Origin: Symbiodinium kawagutii
Lineage: Eukaryota > Sar > Dinophyceae > Suessiales > Symbiodiniaceae
Reading direction: 5' to 3'
Assembly (NCBI GenBank): GCA_009767595.1
Contig: VSDK01027004.1
Coordinates: forward strand, 629,649 to 693,648
DNA: 64,000 nucleotides
Both the position numbers and the translations under genes were made by a program. Of the stretch, positions 1 through 10,569 are shown piece by piece; the first letter of the stretch is position 1, and each line of letters opens with the position of its first letter. Below the pieces are notes generated by a model. The model did no database searches. It was not told the DNA's origin and saw only the letters and a program-made list of their open reading frames with translations.

Positions 1-320
1 TATTTGTCTTTTTTGAGCATTATCCCTTGGTTTAAGGATTCAACCGAACCATTCAGAACCATTAAACTAAAACCAAACCATTCAGAATCATTAACCTCAA
101 TGATTCAAAAAATAGCTGTTCAGAAGCATTGAACTGAAGGATTCAACCGAACCCCGGAGAACCATTGACCTCAAGGTTCGATCGAACCTTGTTCCAAGAC
201 CAAAGACAACACAACGCAAGACAATATCTCAAAGATGGTCTTTGAAAAAAACACTGCCTTATCCTTGCAATTGATCGGAAATCTGTTCTATAACTCCAGA
301 GTGGTATATTATATAATAGG

Positions 321-502
321 GTTGCTGTCACAGCAACTATATTTCTATCACAGATACGGTTGCTATCACAGCAACTATGAAAATATCCTATCTTCACTTT
401 ATATTACCGATACTTGTTTCTGATGACTGCAGCATACTCTCGAAGTTGTTGCTTTCGCAGCAACTAAGCCCATTTCAAATATACTGTTGCTATCCCAGCA
501 AC
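321..502. repeat. Four copies of a 17-bp hairpin
   Basis: GTTGCTNNNNNAGCAAC occurs at 321-337, 359-375, 448-464 and 486-502. Arms of six bases are perfect in all four; only the 5-base loop differs (GTCAC, ATCAC, TTCGC, ATCCC). Confidence 0.85.
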
Positions 503-620
503 TATGAAAATCTTATCGTTCCTAATGCAAAAAGAAGAGAAGAAGAATGGAAAGTGCAAACACAGCCTGTTGAAGCAAAATGATTTTGACGGTGATCCAA
601 AAATAGTATCAATGCGTGAC

Positions 621-817
621 GCTTCTTTCAGCATCACTGCATCATGACATGTTTCTGAACTGAATGATTTCACAAGTCCAGCTAAAATCTTCAAATTCCA
701 AGTGTACCATTCTGCAGGCCTCGTCGATCATCGAAGAGAGGAGATGACAAGTTGAGGTTGAAGACTACCTGCAAAGATTCAAAGCAAGCTCCAACACTGA
801 ACAATCGAAGCAGGTAA
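621..817. repeat. Left copy of 197-bp direct duplication
   Basis: Nearly identical to 1425-1623 (about 10 differences). On the minus strand it encodes KILAGLVKSFSSETCHDAV, matching the second copy, so it may be a duplicated exon or two members of a repeat family. The assembly gap lies between the copies. Confidence 0.8.
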
Positions 818-1112
818 CAGCACGATACATGCACACAGTTTGATATCTCAAGCAGTCACTCATGCACACTGAAGCGAAAAGGAAAGCTACCAAAGGTCCA
901 TACTCAACTTTTCAAAAATGATTCCAAGCAAATGCATTGTTTCGTAATATTGAAGCGCTCTTCAAGCAGCTTTTTTCTCAATACACATTGGGAGTCTTTG
1001 CAGCCCATCGCATCCACACTGCCTACCACGGTGATCGGAAACTGTACGGTCCACGCTCCAGCCGCAGCAGCATCCCCAATGGGATGCGGTCAAGCCAGTC
1101 GAAGATCTTGAA

Positions 1113-1219
1113 NNNNNNNNNNNNNNNNNNNNNNNNNNNNNNNNNNNNNNNNNNNNNNNNNNNNNNNNNNNNNNNNNNNNNNNNNNNNNNNNNNNNNNNN
1201 NNNNNNNNNNNNNNNNNNN
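1113..1219. other. Assembly gap (107 N)
   Basis: Run of N; nothing can be said about it. It lies between the two copies of the 197-bp duplication. Confidence 1.
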
Positions 1220-1264
1220 TGCACAATAAAAATCTAGGAATCAAAGTACCATAACATTGCAAAG

Positions 1265-1498
1265 TTATGCCGAGATGCGGCTGGCGTCAAAGTTCACTGC
1301 GTCAACAAGGCCTTGCACGTCCAGTGTGTCAGGCTCCCCTTCAATCACTGCCAACAATAGCAATGCTTCGACTTCGTCTGGGGTCGCCATGTGCGATGCA
1401 GAAGAGATTGTATTTGAGCCAGATGCTTCTTTCAACATCACTGCATCATGGCATGTTTCTGAAATGAATGATCTAACAAGTCCAGCTAAAATCTTCAA
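1265..1498 (-). CDS. Candidate exon, unknown protein
   Basis: Reads KILAGLVRSFISETCHDAV ... DEVEALLLLAVIEGEPDTLD and VQGLVDAVNFDASRIS; the acidic, leucine-rich part is protein-like. The plus strand is also open here (1257-1622), so strand is not certain. The right half overlaps the duplicated segment, whose other copy keeps only part of this frame. No start codon is demanded if it is an internal exon. Not recognised. Confidence 0.3.
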   Translation of the reverse strand: MKILAGLVRSFISETCHDAVMLKEASGSNTISSASHMATPDEVEALLLLAVIEGEPDTLDVQGLVDAVNFDASRISA

Positions 1499-1623
1499 AT
1501 TCCAAGTGTACCATTCTGCAGGCCTCGTCGATCACCGAAGGAGAGGAGATGACAAGTTGAGGTTGAAGACTGCCTGCAAAGATTCAAAGCAAGCTCCAAC
1601 ACTGAACAATCGAAGCAGGTAAC
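1425..1623. repeat. Right copy of 197-bp direct duplication
   Basis: Partner of 621-817. It lies inside a longer minus-strand reading frame (1265-1498). Confidence 0.8.
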
Positions 1624-1892
1624 ATTCTCTCAAAGTTGTAGCACAACATTCATATCAACCAAAAGCGGGACAACTGGCGAATCAACAGTGCATGGTTGGA
1701 TGCCAATTCCTGTTCAAAGAATTCACCTTGAGTAAACAAGATGGCGTCATGTCTTTACATGACCAATCCAATCCGTGGCTTGCCGATACTTGGGCTCTCG
1801 CCAGGATGGAAATCGATCAAGATCAATCCCTGGTCCGCTTCAGCCGATACTTGGGCTCTCAATGTTCTTTGCCGTCGAATCGAAGAATTTAG

Positions 1893-2200
1893 ATGATAGT
1901 GAGGAGAGGTTCTTTACACAAAGGGCATGTCGGATGCTTGATTTCTACCTGACCTAGAAACGCTATCTCTTCCAAGGATCCTCTGCTTGGAGGGTCTGCA
2001 ACATTGCTCACTGAAGGAACTCTTGCAAACCACGAAAGGCACTCTAGATTAGTGTCAACTTGTTCCATAGCTAGCAACAACTTCTTTCAATCCGACAACT
2101 GTGAGGAACCCTTGATGAACGTGTCAATGGCTACCCAACTATCACAGAAAACTATCACTCCCTTCCCACCCGTGCTGAGCCAACAGCAGGGAGTGAAAGA
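1893..2200 (-). pseudogene. Retroelement RNase H-like fragment with in-frame stop
   Basis: Minus-strand reading gives GKGVIVFCDSWVAIDTFIKG, then SSQLSD, a TGA at 2087-2089, and in the same frame LLLAMEQVDTNLECLSWFAR and VPSVSNVADPPSRG. The order of a FCDxxxA motif, a helical stretch and WxxRVPSxSNxADxPSR is that of the RNase H-like end of reverse-transcriptase retroelements common in dinoflagellates (DIRS-like or non-LTR). The stop and absence of the polymerase domain mark it as a relic. To its right on the same strand is a Lys/Arg tract from a TTC microsatellite. Confidence 0.55.
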
Positions 2201-2250
2201 ATGACTTGAGTCCCGTTTGGACCAAGGAGTGAACTTGCATGAGTTCTCAA

Positions 2251-2312
2251 ATCTTCTCTTCTTCCTCTTCTTCCTATTCTTCTTCTTCTTTCTTTTCTTC
2301 TTCTTCTTCTCA
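2251..2312. repeat. TTC-rich microsatellite
   Basis: Imperfect (TTC)n tract. It produces poly-Ser or poly-Lys/Arg frames that should not be read as genes. Confidence 0.9.
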
Positions 2313-2696
2313 ACTTCGACTGACATCACTGAATGCTTTGAATGTCATTGCAAAAGAAACGTTTGACATGTTGCTTCAATGTGACAAACGTGAGTACATG
2401 GAAAAACCGGTTGAAATTCAAAACTTGAAATGTCCATGTAAAAAGTGCTTTCACTTGTTATGCAGGTCGCTTGACTCAGACAAGGGCCTCAACATTTTGA
2501 TGCCCCAACAGTCCCAAGTGAAAGCACGCAATCATAACAAAAAGGAAGTCCTGCTTAGGACGAAGATAGAGATGGCGGCATAGCCAGAGGGGAGAGATGG
2601 AACAGAGAAGTGGCACGGAGGAGACCCATCGGGGTAGGTGAGCTTACACCAATTCAGCTATATCTTTAAACAGCCATTAGCAAGCTAACAGCCATC

Positions 2697-2987
2697 GCTG
2701 TCACGCATTTGAATTCGATGCTCATGTTTGCCATTATCTCCTGATATCTCCTGTCTGTCACGCATTGGATTTCAATGCATGTTTGGCATTATCTCCTGAT
2801 ATCTCCTGGCTGTTATCTCCTCACATCTCCTGGTTGTCACGCATTTGATTTCAATGCTCATGTTTGACATTATCTCCTGATATCTCCTGACTGTCAGCAT
2901 TTGAATTCGATGCTCATGTTTCACATTTTCTCCTCATATCTCCTGGCTGTCACGCATTTGATTTCAATACTCATGTTTGACATTACG
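2697..2987. repeat. Tandem repeat, about 58 bp x 5
   Basis: Units contain GCTGTCACGCATTTGATTTC, a CATGTTTGACATT segment and ATCTCCTGATATCTCCTG. Copies differ by small changes and one internal ATCTCC expansion. Confidence 0.8.
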
Positions 2988-3950
2988 CCGATTATATAAG
3001 AATGGTTAGTCAGTCATGAAAAACCCATCCAACAGTGTCCAATCTTCTTACTGGTGATGGGTTCAGTTCTGGTTGGCTTAGACAGGGTTTCCCATCAGAG
3101 TACAATCAATTGCCACAAATCAACCAGCCCGTAGAACAACTATCCAGAACGGTAAGCCAGAGGTCTTGACAACTGACCAAATAAGATTGGTGAACTATGT
3201 TATGTACTTGCCTTCAACCCAAATCAGTAGTTGTGATCATGTCTCCAATCATCAAGAAGCTTGCTTAATGAACAGAATCATCAACGGCGGACAGGTGACC
3301 TTCAAATGTACAGTTCTGTCGAGTTGTTTCCACTCATCCTGAAGGCCGCAGCATGTTGTTAGGAACTGTTGGCCTTTGCCATGAAACGGGAAGCAACCAG
3401 CCCCTGTATCATCATATGCGCAGTGGTCAATTACAATGAGACTACTAACATTTGACGACCGATAGGCCCTTTCTAAGTGAAGGCACCTGCCTAGCAAAAC
3501 ATGGTGCCGTACAAGCCAACTGAAATCAACCGATAGGAAGTCTTTGAAGGAATTTCAGTAGGTTGAATCGCAAATAATTTTGGAACGGTTGACTTGCAAT
3601 TGAACCGAAAGGATGCGACCTTGTGATTGCAAATCATTTTGTAACCGTCCAACCTCTGGTTCATCTGGCATGAGCTCGTAGATATGGATCAAAAGTGGGA
3701 GAGCACATGGACCCATGAACAAAGGGTCCTGATATACCCATGGGGAAAACTGAGAAACAATCAGTCTGGCAGTGAACATTATGATGCAAGAGCCTGAAGC
3801 GCAATAGATCTCAATATCTATGCATATCGATATACCTCTCTGAAATTCCCAATGGCTAAAGTAAACCTGAATCCCTACGCGCAAATCTCTTAACCTCTAC
3901 TGTTCAATTGTGCAGGTTTTTTTGACCACAATCGTCAAACTCAAACATAT
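2988..3950. other. Intergenic or intronic DNA, one weak exon candidate
   Basis: No repeat recognised. On the minus strand 3590-3760 reads CALPLLIHIYELMPDEPEVG then RLQNDLQSQGR, which is protein-like but unsupported by splice signals. Confidence 0.3.
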
Positions 3951-4164
3951 GACTGTTGGTCAAAACCGTGTACCCCTGGTGTACCATCATTAACCATTGT
4001 ATTCCCTATTTCTGTTGGTTCTTATCCCCGTTATTGACCGTTAATATGGGTGTTTCTCAAAATAGTGGTCCTCCAAATCATCTATAACCACCCATACCAA
4101 TAAACCATCCAGTTTGGGGGTTCCCAATGGCTGGAGAAACCGCCATGTTGACCCACTGCCATTG
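3951..4164. mobile_element. Family-B TIR element split by a family-A insertion
   Basis: Left part 3951-4045 starts GACTGTTGGTCAAAACCG; right part 4148-4164 is TTGACCCACTGCCATTG, the other TIR of family B (consensus end TTGACCCACAGCCATG). Removing the family-A copy 4046-4147 restores a B element with the same internal order as the intact copy at 57974-58095. Confidence 0.7.
4046..4147. mobile_element. Family-A TIR element, inserted into family B
   Basis: GGGTGTTTCTCAAAATAG at the left and GGCTGGAGAAACCGCC at the right form the TIR. The centre has the family core (ATAAACCATCCAGTTTGGGG). Confidence 0.75.
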
Positions 4165-4344
4165 TACCATTCCAATTCCTATCATTGTTGGTTATTATCC
4201 CCCTGTATATTCTATTCTTGTTGATTATTATTCCTACTATTGTGGGTTATTGTTGGTTATTATTCCTGTCATTGTTGGCTTTTATCCCCCCCTGTATATT
4301 GATTTTCACTGATGACTGCCACAGGTACCCATCGTCACACCATC

Positions 4345-4490
4345 CCATCCCCTCGTGCTGCGCCCCCGAGGCCAAGGATCTCCCATTGCTTCCAATGGTC
4401 ATTGGGCAGCACGTCCACCAGCTCTAAGCGCAACTCTTGCGCTGCGTGGTAATGATCCTGGCCTCGGCAAGCTGGATGGCTTGGTCCAGG
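4345..4490 (-). CDS. Probable 3' exon of the PPR gene
   Basis: A GC-rich island in AT-rich DNA. On the minus strand one frame reads QELRLELVDVLPNDHWKQW then EILGLGG; another reads LDQAIQLAEARIITTQRKS, which is PPR-like. Acceptor-like CAG/GAG sites lie at both possible starts. Frame not settled. Confidence 0.35.
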
Positions 4491-4818
4491 TGAACCACCC
4501 GGGGCTGATCTTCTCATGGGTTTTGGGGTTGAGCTGTTTGGTGATGTTTGTTGAGCTGGTTTTGGTGATGTTTGTTCAGCTGTTAGGTGGTGTTTGTTGA
4601 GATGTTTCTGTTTGACGACTTGTTTTTGTTTGGTGTTGCTGTTTGTTTTTCCCTGATTCAGCATCGATTGAGTTCAATGGAGAGAGTTAAGTTGTTTGGG
4701 GGCTTTTCCACCAGTTAAACAACGGATTGCCCCGCACCAAAGCAGCTCTCTGGAACCAACAACGGTTCCGATCGTGGAAGCTCTGTGGTGCGCACCAGGC
4801 TGCTTCTTGACTTTGAAC

Positions 4819-4840
4819 TATATATATATATATATTTATA
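4819..4840. repeat. (TA)n microsatellite
   Basis: Pure TA run ending TTTATATA. Confidence 0.9.
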
Positions 4841-5297
4841 TAGGATATTGGATTCACTATATAGTGGATTTATAGTGACATAGTGATACGATATCTAATA
4901 GGACAGCGATTCACAGAAAAAATGTCGGATTCCGCACAACGATTTTTGAATGGAACAGAAGCAACGAAGTTTTCGGGAACATTTGGAGGACAAGGGTCTA
5001 GCACAATTCCTTCCTGAGTGAAAGAGCATATCACTTAATGAGTGCCCTCAAAAAATAACTACTGTACCCGAGGGAAAACCAAATTGGTCTCGCACACACG
5101 CACGCAACCAGGTTTATATCTAGCAAAATTAGAACATGTGGGTGGCTAAACTGGATCCATATTTCTGAGATACACCGCTTCTGGCAGCAGTGTGCTGCAC
5201 CAATCTAACACCCCAACAAAGTACCTGGACCTTCCAAGTACATCCAAGTACTACACCATCAACCTTGGATAACTGAACATCCACCATACTTATGATA

Positions 5298-5411
5298 AGG
5301 GTGTTTCTCACAATGGGGGGACACCTAAATCCTCCTTCATTACCATTTATAGTAATCAACCATCCATAACTTTGCGGGTACCCCAAACTGGCTTGATAAC
5401 CCCCCATATGT
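5298..5411. mobile_element. Family-A TIR element
   Basis: GGGTGTTTCTCACAATGGGG ... CTTGATAACCCCCCATATG, core ATTTATAGTAATCAACCATC. About 180 bp downstream of the last PPR exon. Confidence 0.75.
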
Positions 5412-5591
5412 GGATAGTGTTCAACCATCAGTACCTATTATCATCCACTATCATTGACCATTATTAGCCATTCTTACTCCTTATCACTATATATATGTTA
5501 TGAACCTGCCTATTCTATCCATCATATCATCCCCTGACCATTGTTATCATCAACCATAAGCTGCAGGCTGCATGTGCCCAGTGGCTATGTC

Positions 5592-8500
5592 TCTCCATTT
5601 CTTTGATCAGCTGTAAGGCCGTCGGGTACTGCTTGCAGCGGCAGCAGCTCCGAACCACGCTGGCGTAGGCACAGTTCTGGGGCGTCAAATGGCGACGCCA
5701 GTCTTTCAGGAGATCCTTGGTGGGGCCAGCTGCAGAAATCAACGCACCATGGACGAAGGCCAATGATGAACTAATTCTTATGTGTGTTCATTAGGCACTA
5801 GTAATGATTATCTAATGATTATCTAATGATTATCTAATGATTACCTAATGATTATCTAATTGTCATGTTTGTTCACTAGTAATCAATCTTGTTCATCATA
5901 CAGTTTAATGATCAATTCATTTCTTCATGAGTGACATCAACTAATTAACTAGATCATGAACATTAACCATTCAATGATGTGTTCATTAGCAACTATATTT
6001 GTTGGGGCGAGTGAGAACATTCAGTAACCCCACAATTCTTCGTCGTTCTCAAGCACTATGCTTGGTTCGGCCCATCACCACTTCCTTCAACGAGTCCAGG
6101 GCGCTACAGCTCGCTCCCATTGACCTGCAAAAGCACATGCGCTGATGAAGTCGTTGTGAGTCTCCTGGCGTGTAGCTGGGTTGGAATTCATGGGGGCTGG
6201 TGACTTCATGGCTTCATGGTGGTAGTTGCCACTGGATGACCAGGAGTTCATGGTTGATGAGGGTAATGGAGCTTGATGGTGGTTCCCAGAGCCGTTGTTT
6301 TTGGACAATTGACCTGTCAACCCCCCTAGGTGTTTACAACAAGGGTTTCCCAGGTGGAAAATCCCGAATGAGTTTGTCCAAACATAACTCTAAGCCTGAA
6401 GTCATTGCTGGGGTTCGAATGTGTGTGTGCAATCACCTTTAAGCAATCTCCAACTTTTACGTAAAAGTATGTGCCTCATCGAATCACCTGATCGTGTTTG
6501 AAAGACGTGAAACATACGCCCATATCATCTAGACAAATAGACTCAAAATCATATCACATACAAATGTTGAACACATGTAAAAAGAAAAACATTTCAACAT
6601 ATTTCAACTAATCTTTCAACATATTCCATGCTTTCCAAGTATGATCTCCAGAAAAACCCATCCCTGGCATTCCCTGGCTTCACTGGTCCCGCGCTGGCCC
6701 CGGCGCTTCGCCTCCGGCAGCGGCGTGTTGGCGCCCAGCTCCCGTCGCATCTGCTTCCAGGTCTCCAGGGCTCGGTCCAGCAGACTGGCGCGCAAGCAGG
6801 CCTGGTGCCCGCGACGTCGAACGATGAGCCCCTGGACTGGTTGACTTTTTGAGTGCATTCTTAGTGTTTATTGGTGGAAGTAACTGTTTAGTGAGTTTTG
6901 TGGCTGGGTGGAAGCAACTGTTGGTTAGAAGGGAAGCAACTCGTAGTTGGAATTTAGCATGTGATTGACCAACGATTTAATGTAACTATAGTGATAACCT
7001 GTTGGTGGAAGCAACTGGGACCAACTGTTGATCGAGGATTAGAAAAACTCTAATTTGATCTGCTATTCGCCAACCAATCATTGGTGGAAGCAACTAACAT
7101 TGATCATTTACATTCATTTACATTCATTTACCAACTGTTGACCAACTAAAGCAGCACAATTTGGTGTACTCCTTGTGATGTTGGCAGTTGCCAACGATTT
7201 TCCAATGATGTGCCAAGCAATCCTGGCGTCAACATGCGCTGTAACCATGTGACCACTAAGGTAGGTGGACAGTCTACAAAAGTCTCGGCCTCGACCAAAG
7301 CCGCGTAGCACAGAACGTCCATCGCAAGGCCACAGCTTTTCATCTCCTGGAACCGTTGCACGGCTTCAATGGAAAACAGCGGGCCTAATGTTAGACCCTT
7401 AGAGCTGACAGTATGTATTTATATTAGTAAACAGTGAACTCATAGTTAAATACTGAAAAACATGTTGGTCTTCAGGTGTCTTTAGTTCACTATGTTTCTA
7501 AGCTTCCACGTGCCGATGACAAGCATGAGGGGTTAGAGAGTCAAATACTTGCTATACCAGCAAACGCATTGAGAAAGCTACCTGCCTCTCACGAAGAGCA
7601 TCGCTTGGATCTGGTCAAAATCGGTATATCCTCTGGCTATTCCTTGTGTGGCTCGACTGTCCAGAACTGTTCTCCCCACAATTCCCCTACCAACATATTG
7701 TGTTTTTTTCAATGCCGGGACCCCCAAATCATGCAAGTCATTAACCAGTCATAGTAACAAACCCATCATATTTGAGCAACCCCCCATTTTGAGAAACCCC
7801 CATATGGTGGTTTCTCAGAATAAGGGACCCAAGAAATGGTTGCTTTATTGCTATAAATGACTATTAATGGATGATGTAGGGGTACCCCCATGTTGAGAAA
7901 CCCCCATATATTGTTGGACCCGGCGACTGCTCGCGGTTCTCCTCAGCTGCTCGGAAGGCCTGTGCACATCGGCCCTTCTGCCCCAGGTTGCGCATCAGCC
8001 GCAGGTAGTGGCGCCGCTGGGTGCCCGAAGCGTCCTCCAGCGTCGCTAGTGCTCCAGGCCACTGCTACGGGTGGGCTCGTTGGGATGCAACCAACAACAA
8101 CCATCACACAATCACAAGAGGCATGTACGCATCAAACATGTAAGAACATGTAAGAATCATGGGTGGTGGTGGAAATGAGGGCAAGATGATTTATGATAAT
8201 CCGCAGGGGCATTGCAAGAATAGCAACAAAGACAAACCACATGGGCAACCAAAGTGGGTCATGATACATATAAGGCCAAGGTTATTCCAATCCTCTTGAA
8301 CTGTTAGCTGCCAAGCTCTTTAACTTGGATGCCTCCGAATTTCTCCTTGCTTAAGAGCACAGAACCAGCAATACTGGTTGGTGGTTGAACCACCCCTATG
8401 AAAGATATGCTCGTCAACCACCCAACCAACCATTTGTTCATAATCAATTAGAGGGAAAATACCAAAATAAACTAAACTAAACATTCTTAAATTTTCCTCC

Positions 8501-8715
8501 ATAGTCAATCGCTATAAGCCATTGTCGACCATAGAACTGGTTTCCCTACCAAACCAACACCCAGAAATAAACATCCATCAAACGTAGGGGGGATCTCTCC
8601 TCGTTTCGTTCTGCAACCCCACCTTCTGCATCTTTTCCATGGCCACTTGTGCTCCAGAATGCTCCAGCGTGCCGCTTTGCACACTGTGCGTCCACCACTG
8701 GAAGTTGCTGTCCGC
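5592..8715 (-). CDS. Pentatricopeptide-repeat (PPR) protein, internal exons
   Basis: PPR proteins are helical-repeat RNA-binding proteins that mostly act on transcripts in mitochondria and plastids. Exons: about 8623-8715, 7920-8061, 7290-7363, 6712-6801, 6092-6164, 5592-5729; phases agree at each join. The repeats are visible across joins: SGAQVAMEKMQK; HYLRLMRNLGQKGRCAQAFR; VQRFQEMKSCGLAMDVLCYA; ALVE joined to ACLRASLLDRALETWKQMRR; THNDFISACAFAGQWERAV; CAYASVVRSCCRCKQYPTAL then QLIKEME. Donors are GT, GT, GC, GC, GT. Start and stop were not found. A likely further exon lies at about 4345-4490, and the gene may begin with the exons at 10.6-13.2 kb. The introns are filled with family-A elements (5298-5411, 7701-7912). 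Confidence 0.75.
5800..5858. repeat. 11-12-bp tandem repeat TAATGATTATC
   Basis: Five copies, one with a T-to-C change. Confidence 0.85.
7701..7805. mobile_element. Family-A TIR element, degenerate
   Basis: Left end eroded (GTTTTTTTCAATGCCGGGAC); right end TTTTGAGAAACCCCCATAT is good. Directly followed by another copy. Confidence 0.6.
7803..7912. mobile_element. Family-A TIR element at a splice donor
   Basis: TGGTGGTTTCTCAGAATAAG ... ATGTTGAGAAACCCCCATAT. Its outer end lies about 7 bp from the GT donor (7919) of the 7920-8061 PPR exon, so the intron effectively begins with it. Confidence 0.8.
8372..8490. mobile_element. Family-C TIR element, degenerate right end
   Basis: Starts CTGGTTGGTGGTTGAACCAC and has the C internal order (AAAGATATG, TCAACCACCCAACCAACC, AGGGAAAAT). 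The right TIR is not clear. Confidence 0.5.
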
Positions 8716-9739
8716 AGAGTTCGCCAGTGCCATCGGACCGTGGGTGAGCGATGCTGTTTCTGACGTGGATTTCTGTGGCGCCTCTTCGTGTGCACCAAAT
8801 GGATTTGTCCAACAAATGGTGTACACCTATGCCTATGATTGGTGGTCCCATAAAATGAATTAAATGACAACCCCATATGATCCAAATGATTCGAAAAAAG
8901 GGCCATCCGAGCAATTCGACACTTTCAAGACTTTGTACGCTCTCTTGGGAGCAGTAGTGGTCTTGGTGGTGAGTACTGTACGGTTCCGAAATCTGCCAGC
9001 TCTCTGAAACGGCACAATTGTCCGAGTTGAATGTTTACAAATGAAACAGGAACTGAAAGCAACTTCTCCAAAGTTTCTGCAAAAGTGACTCAAGCATGAC
9101 ACTCAGCAATCATTGGTCTGAATTACTAAGATCAATCTCACTAAGGCCAAGTATGATTGAAATAAGGATTGATGAAGAGTGAAAATCAGTGAGAAATAGT
9201 GAAAATAAGTGAGTATAGATACTTGAAGTGGCATTGGTCTGAGTGCTGAAGAGAAAGCTGCGAGTTCCACAGGTCACCAGAAATCTTGACAGGAGGGTAG
9301 CGAACTGTCACCACGGCTGCAAGGTGCAGTTGAAAGTCTCATCCACCATCGGCAAATCACGTCTGCTGAGAATGGTCATCACTTTCAGTGATGGTTGGTG
9401 GGTAATAACCACCTTTATTGGTTGATATTCAATAAAAGTTGATCAAATAATTTTCTGTCCGGAATGATTATTGAAAATGGTTGCTGTAAACCACTAAATA
9501 TAAATCGTTATCAAGCACTGCCAATCCTGAGCTATCAACCACTCCGAATCAATTCTTGAATATTTTTGGCACCCTTTCAGTGATATGTGCCATTCTGATA
9601 ACCATCATGAACATTTTTCACGACGAGTACCTATACTCATTAACTCCAAGCACAAGCGGTATTTTCCGCCAGTTTAGTAACTCCTACCATTCATTAGGAT
9701 TAAGTAAACAATATCAATCGCCATCGTTTCACCACTGAA

Positions 9740-10350
9740 CCATGTAGCTTAAGCATCTGGGTTCGAGTTCACCCCTGATAGCTGTACACGAGCTTTGTAG
9801 GTACGATCTGGAGTGTTTGGCCCCATTCCTACAAAACATTGGCATGTGGTTGGCTACAAAGCTGCATGTCCACCTCCACCCGGCGCCGACTCAGAGCCTA
9901 CAAAACATTGGCGTCTCCGCAATGGATCCCATATGTTTTTTCAGGTGTTTTCCAACTTAAAATCATGACCTGTCCGAATCATGTTTTGTAGGGGCCATAA
10001 ACTGCAATTGCAAATGAATACGGAGGTTTTTAGTGTCGCTCACATGACATCCATAAGTTGAGCCTACAAAGTTGTGGCTTGCTTCATATGACAGGCTTCA
10101 TAACACGCGTAAAGCCAGCCTACGAAATACACGTGTCTCTGCGTAAATTATTTTACATGATACCCATCAACCATGCCTACAAAAACTCATATCCACCCTA
10201 AGATCGACCCCCTACAAAAAGGGGCTGCACCTGAGAATACAAAGCAGCATGCCTGAGACTACTTTTTCTCACAAAATCAATGGTTTTCAGGGTTTTGTAC
10301 GGACCATGAGTTCCTATACTTGGTAGGCTTTTCTGCAACCTGGATGCTTA
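9740..10350. other. Noncoding stretch with recurring CCTACAAA
   Basis: CCTACAAA or its complement, or a one-base variant, appears about nine times in 600 bp (for example near 9832, 9898, 9987, 10070, 10178, 10211). No coding frame seen. Confidence 0.5.
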
Positions 10351-10569
10351 AGCATCAATCAACCATTACCGCAATACAATCCAGTAACGAACCATCATTA
10401 ACTCTAATCCACCAGTAGCTTTTGACAAAGTAACAAGTAACCCTTCTTTACCACATCATCAACCCCTAACCATCCTCAACCCTTACTGGTCATCATCAAC
10501 CAGTCATCAACCCCTCAAACGCCACCGTGAAACGCCCAGCACCCGACCGCAAGGCTCGTGGCCCGGCGC

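Noticed and set aside
2239-2583. Plus-strand 114-codon ORF starting with poly-Ser
   Set aside because: The start is the TTC microsatellite and the rest has no recognisable or coding-like character.
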